The translations under genes and the position numbers were made by a program. 64,000 nt of DNA, from assembly GCF_002095395.1 (NCBI RefSeq), contig NZ_MJEI01000106.1, positions 62,001-126,000 on the forward strand. Direction: 5' to 3'. Source of the DNA: Williamsia sp. 1135. Lineage in GTDB: Bacteria; Actinomycetota; Actinomycetes; Mycobacteriales; Mycobacteriaceae. This document shows positions 42,865-53,330 of this stretch, in pieces. Positions within the stretch are counted from its first letter, which is position 1. Each line of letters starts with the position of its first letter. The notes beneath the pieces were generated by a model. It was not told the origin of the DNA. It worked only from the letters and a program-made list of their open reading frames with translations, and made no database searches.

Positions 42865-43536
42865 GTGAGCGTCAACACTGAAAAGCAGCAGACCCGCACG
42901 GTCGACGTGAAGGTGTTCGGCGGCAAGACCGACGGCACCGTCGAACTGCCTGCCGAGATCTTCGACGCACCGGCGAACATCTCGCTGATGCATCAGGTCG
43001 TCGTCGCGCAGCAGGGTGCCGCACGTCAGGGCACCCACGCCACCAAGACGCGGGCCCAGGTCCGTGGTGGCGGCGCGAAGCCTTACCGCCAGAAGGGAAC
43101 CGGCCGCGCCCGTCAGGGTTCGACCCGTGCACCCCAGTTCGCCGGTGGTGGCGTCGTACACGGCCCGCAGCCGCGTGACTACAGCCAGCGCACCCCCAAG
43201 AAGATGAAGGCCGCCGCCCTGCGCGGAGCCCTCTCGGACCGGGCCCGCAACGAGCGCATCCACGTGATCACCGAACTGGTTGCCGGACAGGATCCGTCGA
43301 CCAAGACGGCCCGTCAGTTCCTCGCGGAACTGTCGGATCGCCGCAAGTTCCTGCTCGTCGTGGGTCGCGAGGACATCGCAGCCTGGAAGAGCGTGCAGAA
43401 CCTGCAGCACGTCCTGCCGATCGCTCCGGATCAGCTGAACACCTACGACGTGCTCGACGCGGACGAGGTCGTCTTCAGCCGTGAGGCACTGGGCGCGTTC
43501 ATCGACGGTGCTTCCAAAGAGCAGAAGGAGGCCTGA
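42865..43536 (+). CDS. rplD: 50S ribosomal protein L4
   Basis: 223 aa. Lines the exit tunnel of the large subunit; in enteric bacteria it also represses its own operon, which is not shown here. The tunnel loop [20 protein letters not shown] is present. GTG start. rplW starts 5 nt after its stop. Confidence 0.99.
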   Translation: MSVNTEKQQTRTVDVKVFGGKTDGTVELPAEIFDAPANISLMHQVVVAQQGAARQGTHATKTRAQVRGGGAKPYRQKGTGRARQGSTRAPQFAGGGVVHGPQPRDYSQRTPKKMKAAALRGALSDRARNERIHVITELVAGQDPSTKTARQFLAELSDRRKFLLVVGREDIAAWKSVQNLQHVLPIAPDQLNTYDVLDADEVVFSREALGAFIDGASKEQKEA

Positions 43537-43541
43537 GAAAC

Positions 43542-43847
43542 ATGACAGTTCAGGCAAACCCACGCGACATCATCTTGGCCCCGGTGATCTCCGAGAAGTC
43601 CTACGGACTGATCGAGGACAACGTGTACACGTTCTTCGTGCACCCGGAGTCGAACAAGACCCAGATCAAGATCGCCATCGAAGAGATCTTCGGTGTGCAG
43701 GTCACGAGCGTGAACACCGCGAACCGGCAGGGTAAGCGCAAGCGGACCCGCGCCGGCTACGGCAAGCGCAAGGACACCAAGCGCGCGATCGTGACCCTGG
43801 CAGCCGACAGTAAGCCCATCGAGATCTTCGGAGGCCCGGTCGGCTGA
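43542..43847 (+). CDS. rplW: 50S ribosomal protein L23
   Basis: 101 aa. Sits at the exit-tunnel mouth and docks trigger factor and [23 protein letters not shown] and the basic loop around [18 protein letters not shown] identify it. ATG start, 40 nt before rplB. Confidence 0.99.
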   Translation: MTVQANPRDIILAPVISEKSYGLIEDNVYTFFVHPESNKTQIKIAIEEIFGVQVTSVNTANRQGKRKRTRAGYGKRKDTKRAIVTLAADSKPIEIFGGPVG

Positions 43848-43887
43848 CGCCGCCCGGACTCAGAAGAAGTAGAGGACAAGAAGACTC

Positions 43888-44724
<837 letters not shown>

Positions 44725-44743
44725 CCCAGGAGGGAGTTAGAGA

Positions 44744-45025
44744 ATGCCACGCAGCCTCAAGAAAGGCCCGTTCGTCGACGACCACCTGTTGGGCAAGGTC
44801 GATGTTCAGAACGAAAAGGGCACCAAGCAGGTCATCAAGACCTGGTCCCGTCGGTCCACCATCATTCCGGACTTCATCGGACACACCTTCGCCGTCCACG
44901 ACGGTCGCAAGCACGTGCCGGTGTTCGTCTCGGAGTCGATGGTCGGTCACAAGCTCGGCGAGTTCGCGCCGACCCGCACCTTCAAAGGTCACATCAAGGA
45001 CGACCGGAAAGCGAAGCGCCGGTAA
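44744..45025 (+). CDS. rpsS: 30S ribosomal protein S19
   Basis: 93 aa. Small-subunit head protein that contacts S13 and the A-site tRNA region. It begins [19 protein letters not shown] and has [19 protein letters not shown]. An AGGAGGGAG ribosome site precedes the ATG. rplV starts 2 nt after its stop. Confidence 0.99.
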   Translation: MPRSLKKGPFVDDHLLGKVDVQNEKGTKQVIKTWSRRSTIIPDFIGHTFAVHDGRKHVPVFVSESMVGHKLGEFAPTRTFKGHIKDDRKAKRR

Positions 45026-45027
45026 TC

Positions 45028-46271
<1,244 letters not shown>

Positions 46272-46274
46272 GGC

Positions 46275-46691
46275 ATGTTGATCCCTCGTCGGGTCAAGCA
46301 CCGCAAGCAGCACCACCCCAGCCTGAAGGGTCAGGCCACGGGCGGCACCAAGGTGACGTTCGGTGACTACGGCATCCAGGCTCTGGAAGCTGCCTATATC
46401 ACCAACCGTCAGATCGAGTCAGCTCGTATTGCCATCAACCGGCACATCAAGCGTGGCGGCAAGGTGTGGATCAACATCTTCCCCGACCGGCCGCTGACGA
46501 AGAAGCCTGCCGAGACCCGCATGGGTTCCGGTAAAGGTTCGCCCGAGTGGTGGGTTGCCCCGGTCAAGCCCGGTCGCATCCTGTTCGAGATGAGCTACCC
46601 CAGTGAGGAGACTGCTCGCGAGGCCCTGCGCCGCGCGCAGCACAAGCTCCCGATCAAGACCCGCATCGTGACCAGAGAGGAGCTGTTCTGA
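46275..46691 (+). CDS. rplP: 50S ribosomal protein L16
   Basis: 138 aa. Organises the A-site region of the large subunit. [15 protein letters not shown] at the start and [19 protein letters not shown] identify it. ATG start; its TGA overlaps the rpmC ATG by one base. Confidence 0.99.
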   Translation: MLIPRRVKHRKQHHPSLKGQATGGTKVTFGDYGIQALEAAYITNRQIESARIAINRHIKRGGKVWINIFPDRPLTKKPAETRMGSGKGSPEWWVAPVKPGRILFEMSYPSEETAREALRRAQHKLPIKTRIVTREELF

Positions 46692-46933
46692 TGTCAATCG
46701 GAATCGCCGCCGCTGAGCTCCGTGAGCTCAACGACGAAGAACTGGTCGAACGTTTGCGTGAGTCGAAGGAAGAGCTGTTCAACCTTCGGTTCCAGATGGC
46801 CACCGGTCAGCTCGACAACAACCGCCGGCTGCGTACCGTGCGTCGCGAAATCGCGCGCGTGTACACCGTCATGCGGGAACGCGAGCTCGGCCTGGCCGCC
46901 GGACCTGAAGCAAAGGACGGTGACGACGCATGA
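46691..46933 (+). CDS. rpmC: 50S ribosomal protein L29
   Basis: 80 aa. A small two-helix protein near the exit tunnel. [20 protein letters not shown] and [15 protein letters not shown] are typical. Its stop overlaps the rpsQ start (ATGA). Confidence 0.98.
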   Translation: MSIGIAAAELRELNDEELVERLRESKEELFNLRFQMATGQLDNNRRLRTVRREIARVYTVMRERELGLAAGPEAKDGDDA

Positions 46934-47223
46934 GTGAGGACCAGAAGGTGACAGAAACGTCCACCACCGAGGAGCGTGCGCGCCGCAAAGAGCGGATCGG
47001 GTACGTCGTCTCGGACAAGATGCAGAAGACCATTGTGGTCGAGCTGGAAGATCGTGTGAAGCACCCGCTTTACGGCAAGATCATCCGCACCACCAGCAAG
47101 GTCAAGGCCCACGACGAGAACGAGACCGCCGGCATCGGCGACCGCGTCCGTCTGATGGAGACCCGCCCGACCAGTGCCACCAAGCGCTGGCGTCTGGTCG
47201 AGGTCCTCGAGAAGGCCAAGTAG
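46930..47223 (+). CDS. rpsQ: 30S ribosomal protein S17
   Basis: 97 aa. Primary 16S rRNA-binding protein. [20 protein letters not shown] and [20 protein letters not shown] are characteristic; a short extra N-terminal stretch ([19 protein letters not shown]) is present. Last gene of this operon, followed by a terminator rather than by rplN. Confidence 0.98.
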   Translation: MSEDQKVTETSTTEERARRKERIGYVVSDKMQKTIVVELEDRVKHPLYGKIIRTTSKVKAHDENETAGIGDRVRLMETRPTSATKRWRLVEVLEKAK

Positions 47224-47237
47224 AAGTTCGACACCTC

Positions 47238-47277
47238 AAGCGGTCCGTTCCCTTCACCGGGGGCGGGCCGCTTTTGT
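47238..47277 (+). terminator. Terminator of the S10 operon
   Basis: The stem AAGCGGTCC (47238-47246) pairs with GGGCCGCTT (47265-47273) with one G-T pair and is followed by TTTTG. It lies 14 nt after the rpsQ stop and so ends the ribosomal operon at rpsQ. Confidence 0.8.
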
Positions 47278-47279
47278 GT

Positions 47280-47354
47280 CACCACATTCGTCCCCATCTC
47301 GCATCACCGAGGGCATATCACCCTCGGTGACCGCGGTAGGGGACGAACGTGGTG
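47280..47354. repeat. Nested double inverted repeat between convergent genes
   Basis: The outer arms are 16 nt (47280-47295 and 47339-47354), complementary except for one position (CACCACATTCGTCCCC against CACCACGTTCGTCCCC). Inside them sits a perfect 10-bp hairpin, TCACCGAGGG/CCCTCGGTGA (47304-47313 and 47321-47330), with a 7-nt loop. Neither strand has a T-run after it, so it is not a standard terminator; for the minus-strand gene ending at 47359 it might still act in mRNA 3' processing. Confidence 0.75.
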
Positions 47355-47358
47355 TAAA

Positions 47359-47550
47359 TCAGCGAGTGTCGCCGTCGCTGTCCGACTCGCCACGAAGTCG
47401 TAACAGCTTCTGGCGAGCGGTTTCCATGATCTCGAGCGCTTTTTCGTTCTGTTCGAGCTTCTTGGCTAACGCATCGTTCTGAGCCCGTAGACGTTTCAGT
47501 TCTGCGCGTTCCTCTGCGGTGAGTGGTTCATCGCTCACGTTGATCTCCAT
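47359..47550 (-). CDS. Small coiled-coil protein (63 aa)
   Basis: No family recognised. Almost the whole length is predicted helix with heptad-like spacing (EERAELKRLRAQNDALAKKL, then EQNEKALEIMETARQKLLRL), flanked by acidic ends. It starts 25 nt after the HerA-like ATPase gene on the same strand, so it is probably the last gene of that operon and could be a structural partner of the ATPase. It resembles the leucine zipper of IS3-type OrfA superficially, but it lacks the helix-turn-helix and no transposase follows. Translation is supported only by position and reading-frame quality. Confidence 0.6.
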   Translation of the reverse strand: MEINVSDEPLTAEERAELKRLRAQNDALAKKLEQNEKALEIMETARQKLLRLRGESDSDGDTR

Positions 47551-47575
47551 CTCGATCGATTTGCTTCGGAAGTTC

Positions 47576-50500
47576 CTATTCCCGGCTGAGGGCCAGAACT
47601 TCCTCGTCGGAGAGCGGGGAGGCGGGGTGGTAGCTCAGGCACATCGGCGTGTTCACCTTGAGGAACGGCCCGCCATTGGGCGCGACGTAGAACTCGCCTG
47701 TCTTGAGGTGGCCAACGTCATCGACATTGCTACTCTTGGTCGCTGCGATCTCCTTGGCTGCGGCAATTTGAGTCGGAACATTGAGCAGCCCGAACAGTTG
47801 GGTGGACGCGTTACCCGAAATTTTGTTGTGGATTCCCTTAGGGGCCTGCGTCGCGAAAACGAGACCGAGTCCATACTTTCGGGCCTGCGACGCGAGTGCA
47901 ATGGTGCTCTGAGTCGACGCCGTGGAACGATCTGATGGTGCGATTGTCTGGGCTTCATCCATAACCAGGAGACCACCGAGCGGGCGGTCACCTGCCGGGT
48001 TTCGTTTGATCCATGCAAATAGCGCTAACTGCAGTTGATTGACAAAACTCTGGCGCTGCGAGTCGTCTTGAAGTCCGATGAAGCTGATGACAGAGATCCT
48101 TGCGCGTCGTCCCGGCGATGGAGTCAACAGCACGGCAGGGTCTACGGTCGCGCCCTCACCACCGAGAAGCGGGTTGTTGATCATTGCCGCTCGTAGATGT
48201 TCTGAAAGGAGTTTTGCGTGCTTTGAAGCTCCGCTGAGCGTACTCATGTCATCGGTGAACTCTGCGAGGTAGTCCACGTATGCGGACAGTGAGCTGCTCG
48301 CGCGCGCTCCGAACTGTGTCATCGATTCGCGCAGAACTGCCTCCTGGAGAGTTGAGCGAGCTCCTCCTACACCAGCGTGAGTCTTCAACGCCGACACTGC
48401 GGCGTCGACGGCAAGTTCGAACTCATCGGGGTTGTCACGTACCGCGGCGAAGTCGGGGAGCGGCTGAAAGCTCAGTGGGCGACCCGACACTCGTCTCGGC
48501 GTCCAGATGACGGTTTCGACGTTCGCGATGTAGTCGGCGGCTTTGGCGGCATCGTCGCCCGACCATGCCGACGGCGCCTTGGGCCATGCGGTCCCCAACC
48601 GCGCTAGGTCATTGTTGGGGTCGAGAACGATCGCCGAAACACCCTGCAGTGCGCATTCTTCGATGAGCCGGCGGATCATCACTGTCTTCCCGGATCCGGA
48701 TCCGGCGAAGATCGCCGTGTGTTTGCGGAGGGCCTCGAGTTCGACGGTGGCCTCCCGTCCCGATCGCGCGACACCCAGTCGGATGCTCGTGGATGCGGGA
48801 GTCGATGCGACGACAGGGGAGGGAGGTTGATCGGGACCGATCACGGGGATCTCGGCGGTGGTCTCTGCGGACACCTCGGCCGATGGCTGTGCGGGTGATA
48901 CCGCAGGTGTGTACGGTTCTGGCTCAGGTACTTCCACCGGTGAGGCGGGGGGATTCGCTGCATCGAGCGACGCGTCCGGTTCGTTGCCGGCGTTGCCCAG
49001 GGCGGCACTCAGGAACTCGATGTCGTGAGCCGGTGAGCGCTCCTTCAGCCAGGTGTCGAGACCACTGGGCATCTTCTTCATCATCTCGTTGAGCCCACTG
49101 AGCTTGGCGATGTCGTCGGTCGACAGCGACAGCACCTGACCGCCGTTGGCGGTGAACTCGCTGACCATACTCGCCATCAGCTGTCCGCCCGGCCAGTCTT
49201 CGTTTCGCAGGATGAAGAGCTGACGCCGCGGAACGGCTGAAGACAGGCCTGCGTCGATAGAGGCATTGCGCAGGCGCGACTGCACGGCACGTGCGTTGGG
49301 CGAAGAGATCGCACGGAACGCCCAGTGCTGTTCGTCGTCGGTGTCCGCATCGAGGGTCTGCCGAAGTCGGGCGTGCAGATTGAACTTTCCGCCGACTCGA
49401 TCGAGGCTGAAAGCGTCAGAACCAGATTCGATGGCCCACGCCTGTAGCCCCGCACTCAGGAGAGCCGGCACCACGTCGTCTTCCTTCTTCGGATCGACCA
49501 CCGGTGCGGTGATGGCATTTCGGATGTGCCGTTGGTAGACCTCGTCGAGATCTCCCGCGGCCGCCTCGTCGCGGATCTCCTTCCTAGGTCGGTGCGGAGC
49601 GTCTAGAACAGTCGTCGGCTGATCGACGAGCGATGCCAGCTCGACTACTTCGTCATTGTCGAGGCAGTCGTTGATGTGGCGGTCGATTCGTTTGATCAAC
49701 AGGCGCGCGCTGAGCTCAGATGCCTGGGCGAATGCTGCGTCTTTGACCGGCCAGGTCGGATACGGGGGTGTAAAACCCGATTTGCCAAGAGCTTTGGTCA
49801 GGCGACGTTCGACGAGTGCGCGAGCGAACGTGCCATCGGGAAGGCCTTCGAGGATGACGTTCGCTCGAAAGCGATCCTGGACTGTGCTGGTCGCCTGAGA
49901 CTCAATGATCACCCAGATCTTCGGCAAACACGAGATCACGCATACCGTCCGCAGGAGCACTTCACGAACCGACATCAGACCGTGGGCCAAGAGGTCGATG
50001 ATCGAACTCGCGTAGGCCTCTGCCGCCGAGGCGTCGGTGCTCGAGCGCGACTGCGCAACGAGGGTGTCGATCTGGTCGATCGCCAATACCGACGGCCCGG
50101 TGGCGGCCATGAACTCTGAGATGGCGCGGATGGTCTGGTCGTGGGGCATCGCTCGTGGTGGCAGCTGCCACTCGTCCCGATCCGCCGGTTCGATCTCCTC
50201 GATGTTGTTCTCCAGGTACGCGATACCCAGATCGTTGAGGCGCGAGTTCGGTGCTGCGGTGAGAACGAGTGCGCGCAGGGTGGCGTGGTGGCTTCGAATG
50301 AGCGCGGGGAGGGGCTTGCGCAGACCGTTGACGAACTCGTCCAAGACTTCCGGAGTGATGGTCGTGTCACCGGAGATCGCACGACGCGCACTGCGGGTGG
50401 TGCCGGCAAGGTCGGCCAGTTTGCGCATGACTTCATGCAGCTGGGTCTTGTCGACCGGTGGTTCGATTTGGCGGTTCAACGAGTCGAGTAACGAACTGAG

Positions 50501-50824
50501 CAGCGTCCGCCAGAAGTCGCTCGGGTCCAGGAGATCGAGCATGATGAAGTAGCCGCCGTGCGATTGGACGTACTCACGTACTTGCCCGAGCAGGTGCGTC
50601 TTGCCCGAGCCGGCAGGTCCCTGCAGTACGACACCGAGCGGGCTGGGGCCGGAACTCTCCTCGGCGTCGGCGACGGCGCGTTCGATGGCACGCCAGGCTT
50701 TGGAGTGAAGTCCGTTGACGTGAATGTCGTTGTTGGAGACCCATACGTCGTCGCGGGTATGGGCGGAGTTCGAGAAGCCACTGCGAGCTGCGGCCAGAGC
50801 TTCGAGCGGGGATGTCGAGGTCAC
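47576..50824 (-). CDS. Two-domain ATPase: N-terminal AAA-like module and C-terminal HerA/FtsK-like module
   Basis: 1082 aa. The first P-loop, GPAGSGKTHLL (about residues 69-79), heads an AAA-type region that includes AIDQIDTLVAQSR (Walker B-like). A Pro/Glu-rich linker (about 620-670) leads to a second P-loop, GSGSGKTVMI (about 704-713), with DPNNDLARLG and Walker B GGLLVMDEAQTIAP (about 950-963), then ASQARKYGLGLVFATQAPKG, a HerA/VirB4-type block. HerA-type motors pump DNA and often pair with nucleases. The GTG start at 50822-50824 overlaps the stop of the upstream gene (GTGA). Its neighbours are a nuclease-like gene, a winged-helix-like gene and a small coiled-coil gene. No exact family name is known to me. 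Confidence 0.85.
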   Translation of the reverse strand: MTSTSPLEALAAARSGFSNSAHTRDDVWVSNNDIHVNGLHSKAWRAIERAVADAEESSGPSPLGVVLQGPAGSGKTHLLGQVREYVQSHGGYFIMLDLLDPSDFWRTLLSSLLDSLNRQIEPPVDKTQLHEVMRKLADLAGTTRSARRAISGDTTITPEVLDEFVNGLRKPLPALIRSHHATLRALVLTAAPNSRLNDLGIAYLENNIEEIEPADRDEWQLPPRAMPHDQTIRAISEFMAATGPSVLAIDQIDTLVAQSRSSTDASAAEAYASSIIDLLAHGLMSVREVLLRTVCVISCLPKIWVIIESQATSTVQDRFRANVILEGLPDGTFARALVERRLTKALGKSGFTPPYPTWPVKDAAFAQASELSARLLIKRIDRHINDCLDNDEVVELASLVDQPTTVLDAPHRPRKEIRDEAAAGDLDEVYQRHIRNAITAPVVDPKKEDDVVPALLSAGLQAWAIESGSDAFSLDRVGGKFNLHARLRQTLDADTDDEQHWAFRAISSPNARAVQSRLRNASIDAGLSSAVPRRQLFILRNEDWPGGQLMASMVSEFTANGGQVLSLSTDDIAKLSGLNEMMKKMPSGLDTWLKERSPAHDIEFLSAALGNAGNEPDASLDAANPPASPVEVPEPEPYTPAVSPAQPSAEVSAETTAEIPVIGPDQPPSPVVASTPASTSIRLGVARSGREATVELEALRKHTAIFAGSGSGKTVMIRRLIEECALQGVSAIVLDPNNDLARLGTAWPKAPSAWSGDDAAKAADYIANVETVIWTPRRVSGRPLSFQPLPDFAAVRDNPDEFELAVDAAVSALKTHAGVGGARSTLQEAVLRESMTQFGARASSSLSAYVDYLAEFTDDMSTLSGASKHAKLLSEHLRAAMINNPLLGGEGATVDPAVLLTPSPGRRARISVISFIGLQDDSQRQSFVNQLQLALFAWIKRNPAGDRPLGGLLVMDEAQTIAPSDRSTASTQSTIALASQARKYGLGLVFATQAPKGIHNKISGNASTQLFGLLNVPTQIAAAKEIAATKSSNVDDVGHLKTGEFYVAPNGGPFLKVNTPMCLSYHPASPLSDEEVLALSRE

Positions 50825-51489
50825 ACGGACTCCACGTAGATGAGGTGTTTGTTCTGGCCGCCGATCGACACCGCAGCGGCGCGATCTTCCGGGGTCAACG
50901 ACTTCTGGTTCTCTTCTGGGATCAGCGTGATCCCCGGCCGGGTGTAGAGCGATCTCAGAGCGTCGTCGAGAACATCTCGCTCGATGTCCCCGAGGGCGGG
51001 CCGAAGTCGCCGGAGAGATACCCACGCTCCGGGTTTGGCCGCCAGGGATCTGTAGGCCTCGACAATTCGGATGTCAACGGCAGGCTCGAGCTGGGCGGCG
51101 TCGTCGTCGGGGATGGGTTCATCGACAACCACCGGATCTTGTGGCGGCGCGAACACGTCAGCCAGGCGCAGGTCGCTGGTGTGAAGATGGCGTCCGAGCC
51201 CCGCCAGCACGGTGAACAGCGCTTTGCCCTGCGGGGTGGTTCCGGCCGGCGGCTGCGTTCCGAGGAGTTCGTTGCACCGGGCCCATCCGCGATCGGACAG
51301 TGCGTGCCGGTGGGGTCGCGCGGAGGTGTCGCTCTCGATGAGTCCCAGTTCGTTCAGCTTCTTTCGGGACGGGGTGGCACGGAGTTCGGGCCCACGCTCC
51401 TTGATCTCGGCGTTGGTGAGGCCACGTGCTTCAGCCATCAAGACGAGTAAGACGATCATCTCCGTACCGGTGAGGTCCGAAGTGGTCAC
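50821..51489 (-). CDS. Winged-helix-like protein of the nuclease-ATPase operon
   Basis: 222 aa. No family recognised with certainty. The first 80 residues look like a winged helix (MIVLLVLMAEARGLTNAEIK, then RKKLNELGLIESD and HALSDRGWARC). A second possible helical DNA-binding segment (SLAAKPGAWVSLRRLRPALG, then LDDALRSLYTRPGITLIPEE) follows an acidic linker. GTG starts overlap on both sides (GTGA with the upstream nuclease stop and with the downstream ATPase start), so all three proteins are probably made together. It may recognise DNA for the nuclease-ATPase pair. Confidence 0.7.
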   Translation of the reverse strand: MTTSDLTGTEMIVLLVLMAEARGLTNAEIKERGPELRATPSRKKLNELGLIESDTSARPHRHALSDRGWARCNELLGTQPPAGTTPQGKALFTVLAGLGRHLHTSDLRLADVFAPPQDPVVVDEPIPDDDAAQLEPAVDIRIVEAYRSLAAKPGAWVSLRRLRPALGDIERDVLDDALRSLYTRPGITLIPEENQKSLTPEDRAAAVSIGGQNKHLIYVESV

Positions 51490-52550
51490 GGGAGCTCCTT
51501 TGCAGCCAAGCGGTCAAAACGCAGCTTCTCGATTATGTCTGCAACGCGGGGGGTGTCGCTCAGTACTTGTTCGTTGGTGAACCGGACGACGGTGTACCCG
51601 GCGAGTTGCAGTGCGACATCGCGTCGGCGGTCGTCCGCGTACTTCGCGGCGGTCCGGTGGTCGGCGCCGTCGATCTCCACTACGAGCGAGGCCTCCGGCC
51701 AGAGGAGATCCGCTCTCACATACGGCGCGAGATCGCCGGTCGGCACTCGCTGGTTCCACCGTCGGCTCCCCGCCCACTGCTGCCGGGCGAGGTGCGATTC
51801 GAGCTTCCCCTCGGCGGTGCTCGATGGATGCGGCCGCCCGGCGAGGGGAGGGAAGCTCAGAGCGGGAAGGGTCCAGGGTTGTTCATCTGCCACCTGGGCA
51901 TCGCCGGGTTCGAGGCTCCGGATCGGATAGCGGTCGAGCGGGGACATGATGTCGTCGAGCAGCCAGACGCCGACGTAGGTTGCCAACCAATCGCACGCGG
52001 CTGCCAGTTGCTCTTGCTCCGCGGCGGTGCACACGGCGGCGGGGTAGAGGGCGACTACGACGGCGTCCCGGGCGAAGCTCTCCGAGATCACCCGCACGAG
52101 GCCGGCCATGAGGTTGGCCGAGGAGTACTTCCGCGACAGCTCCGACGACTCGCCACCGCTGTGCGCGGCAACGGCATTGGCAGTCAGATCCATGAGGAAC
52201 GGACGATAATGGGGTGTCGATGCGGCCATGGTCGCCGCCAAGGATCGGGCGGCGACCCGGTCGATCGTGCTTCGCCCCGGCGCCACCTCCGCGCCCGGAA
52301 GCCAGGCCGGATACAGATCGTAAGCGGTGCGTTCGAGGCGGCCGATCAGTTCGTCGATCACCTGGGACGCGCCGCTCACCTGGTCGATGCGCATCAGCAG
52401 GACCGCAGGTGCCTCGTCGGGAAGGTCGTCCAGCGCACGTGCGACGGCGGCGGCGCCGACACCGGTCAGAGAGACCACGCCCGAGGAAGGCAAAACGGAC
52501 CAGTCCATGGGGAAAACGTACTCGCCTGCGATGTCACCGCAGGTCGTCAT
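51486..52550 (-). CDS. Protein with C-terminal DUF559/Vsr-like nuclease domain
   Basis: 354 aa. The N-terminal 230 residues are unrecognised (AVLLMRIDQVSGASQVIDEL, FARDAVVVALYPAAVCTAAE). The last 110 carry a DUF559/very-short-patch-like fold of the PD-(D/E)xK class: EGKLESHL (first acid), then RADLLWPEASLVVEIDG with the E-x-D active-site pattern, ADHR, and YTVVRFTNEQVL. Such domains nick or cut DNA. ATG at 52548-52550 is the first start after the divergent intergenic region; an in-frame ATG at 52506-52508 is an alternative. First gene of the nuclease-winged-helix-ATPase operon. Confidence 0.8.
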   Translation of the reverse strand: MTTCGDIAGEYVFPMDWSVLPSSGVVSLTGVGAAAVARALDDLPDEAPAVLLMRIDQVSGASQVIDELIGRLERTAYDLYPAWLPGAEVAPGRSTIDRVAARSLAATMAASTPHYRPFLMDLTANAVAAHSGGESSELSRKYSSANLMAGLVRVISESFARDAVVVALYPAAVCTAAEQEQLAAACDWLATYVGVWLLDDIMSPLDRYPIRSLEPGDAQVADEQPWTLPALSFPPLAGRPHPSSTAEGKLESHLARQQWAGSRRWNQRVPTGDLAPYVRADLLWPEASLVVEIDGADHRTAAKYADDRRRDVALQLAGYTVVRFTNEQVLSDTPRVADIIEKLRFDRLAAKELP

Positions 52551-52647
52551 CCGTTCGATCTACATACCGCTCGGCGGCAGGCACACTAGTGTCGGCCAGA
52601 TCTGTCTATGGTCGTCCCTTCGACTCGACCACCCGAAAGGTTTCGAC

Positions 52648-53142
52648 ATGAGCGATCCATACGACCCGACGCAGGGCTACCGGCCGGATCTGAACAAAGA
52701 CGCCGGCAGCGGTCAGGACAACAACGGTTACGACAATGGTGGATACCCGCAGCAGGCCTACCCGCCGCCGCCCGCGTATGGCCAGCCCTACGATCCGTAC
52801 GGCCAGTACCCGGCCGCGGGATCCTACGGCCCGCCGAACCAGGGGTTTGCGCCCCAGCAGTTCGGTCAGCCCGGCTACCCCCAGCAGTTCCCGGTGGCCG
52901 GGCAGCGCACCAACGGGCTCGCCATCGCTGCGCTGGTGTGCGGATTGCTCCCGTTCTTCTGCGTGACATCGATCATCGCAATCATCCTGGGGCACATCGG
53001 TCTGAACCAGGTCAAGAACAGCGGCGGGGCCGAGAGCGGTGAGGGTTTGGCCCTTGCCGGACTCATCTTGGGGTACGTCTTCGTCGTCGGATGGGTCCTC
53101 TACTTCTTCATCTCGATTGCCGTCGCGGCAAGCAACAGCTGA
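52648..53142 (+). CDS. DUF4190 membrane protein with Pro/Gln/Tyr-rich N-terminus
   Basis: 164 aa. The first 90 residues are low-complexity and cytoplasmic-like, rich in Pro, Tyr, Gln and Gly (repeats of YPQQ and GQP). Two hydrophobic helices follow, joined by the DUF4190 signature ILGHIGLNQVKNSGGAESGE. Common in actinobacteria; function unknown. ATG at 52648 with GAAAGG upstream. It is divergent from the nuclease operon. Confidence 0.88.
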   Translation: MSDPYDPTQGYRPDLNKDAGSGQDNNGYDNGGYPQQAYPPPPAYGQPYDPYGQYPAAGSYGPPNQGFAPQQFGQPGYPQQFPVAGQRTNGLAIAALVCGLLPFFCVTSIIAIILGHIGLNQVKNSGGAESGEGLALAGLILGYVFVVGWVLYFFISIAVAASNS

Positions 53143-53330
53143 TCATCAGCACGTCGTCTGATCAAATGACCGCCTGAGCGGTAAGATTCATTCAGGGTCG
53201 GGCAGTCCTGTCCACGGTTGACACCGCGGAGAGCTACCCGAAGGGCGTTCGATCTCATGACCGATGAACAAGTGCCACAACCGGGATGCCGGTGTGGCCG
53301 TACTACCTTTCTTGGTGACCTCTCGTCCGG

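Noticed and set aside
47359-47550. IS3-type OrfA remnant
   Set aside because: The coiled coil is reminiscent, but there is no helix-turn-helix, no OrfB and no terminal inverted repeat of an insertion sequence; operon position fits a normal small gene better.
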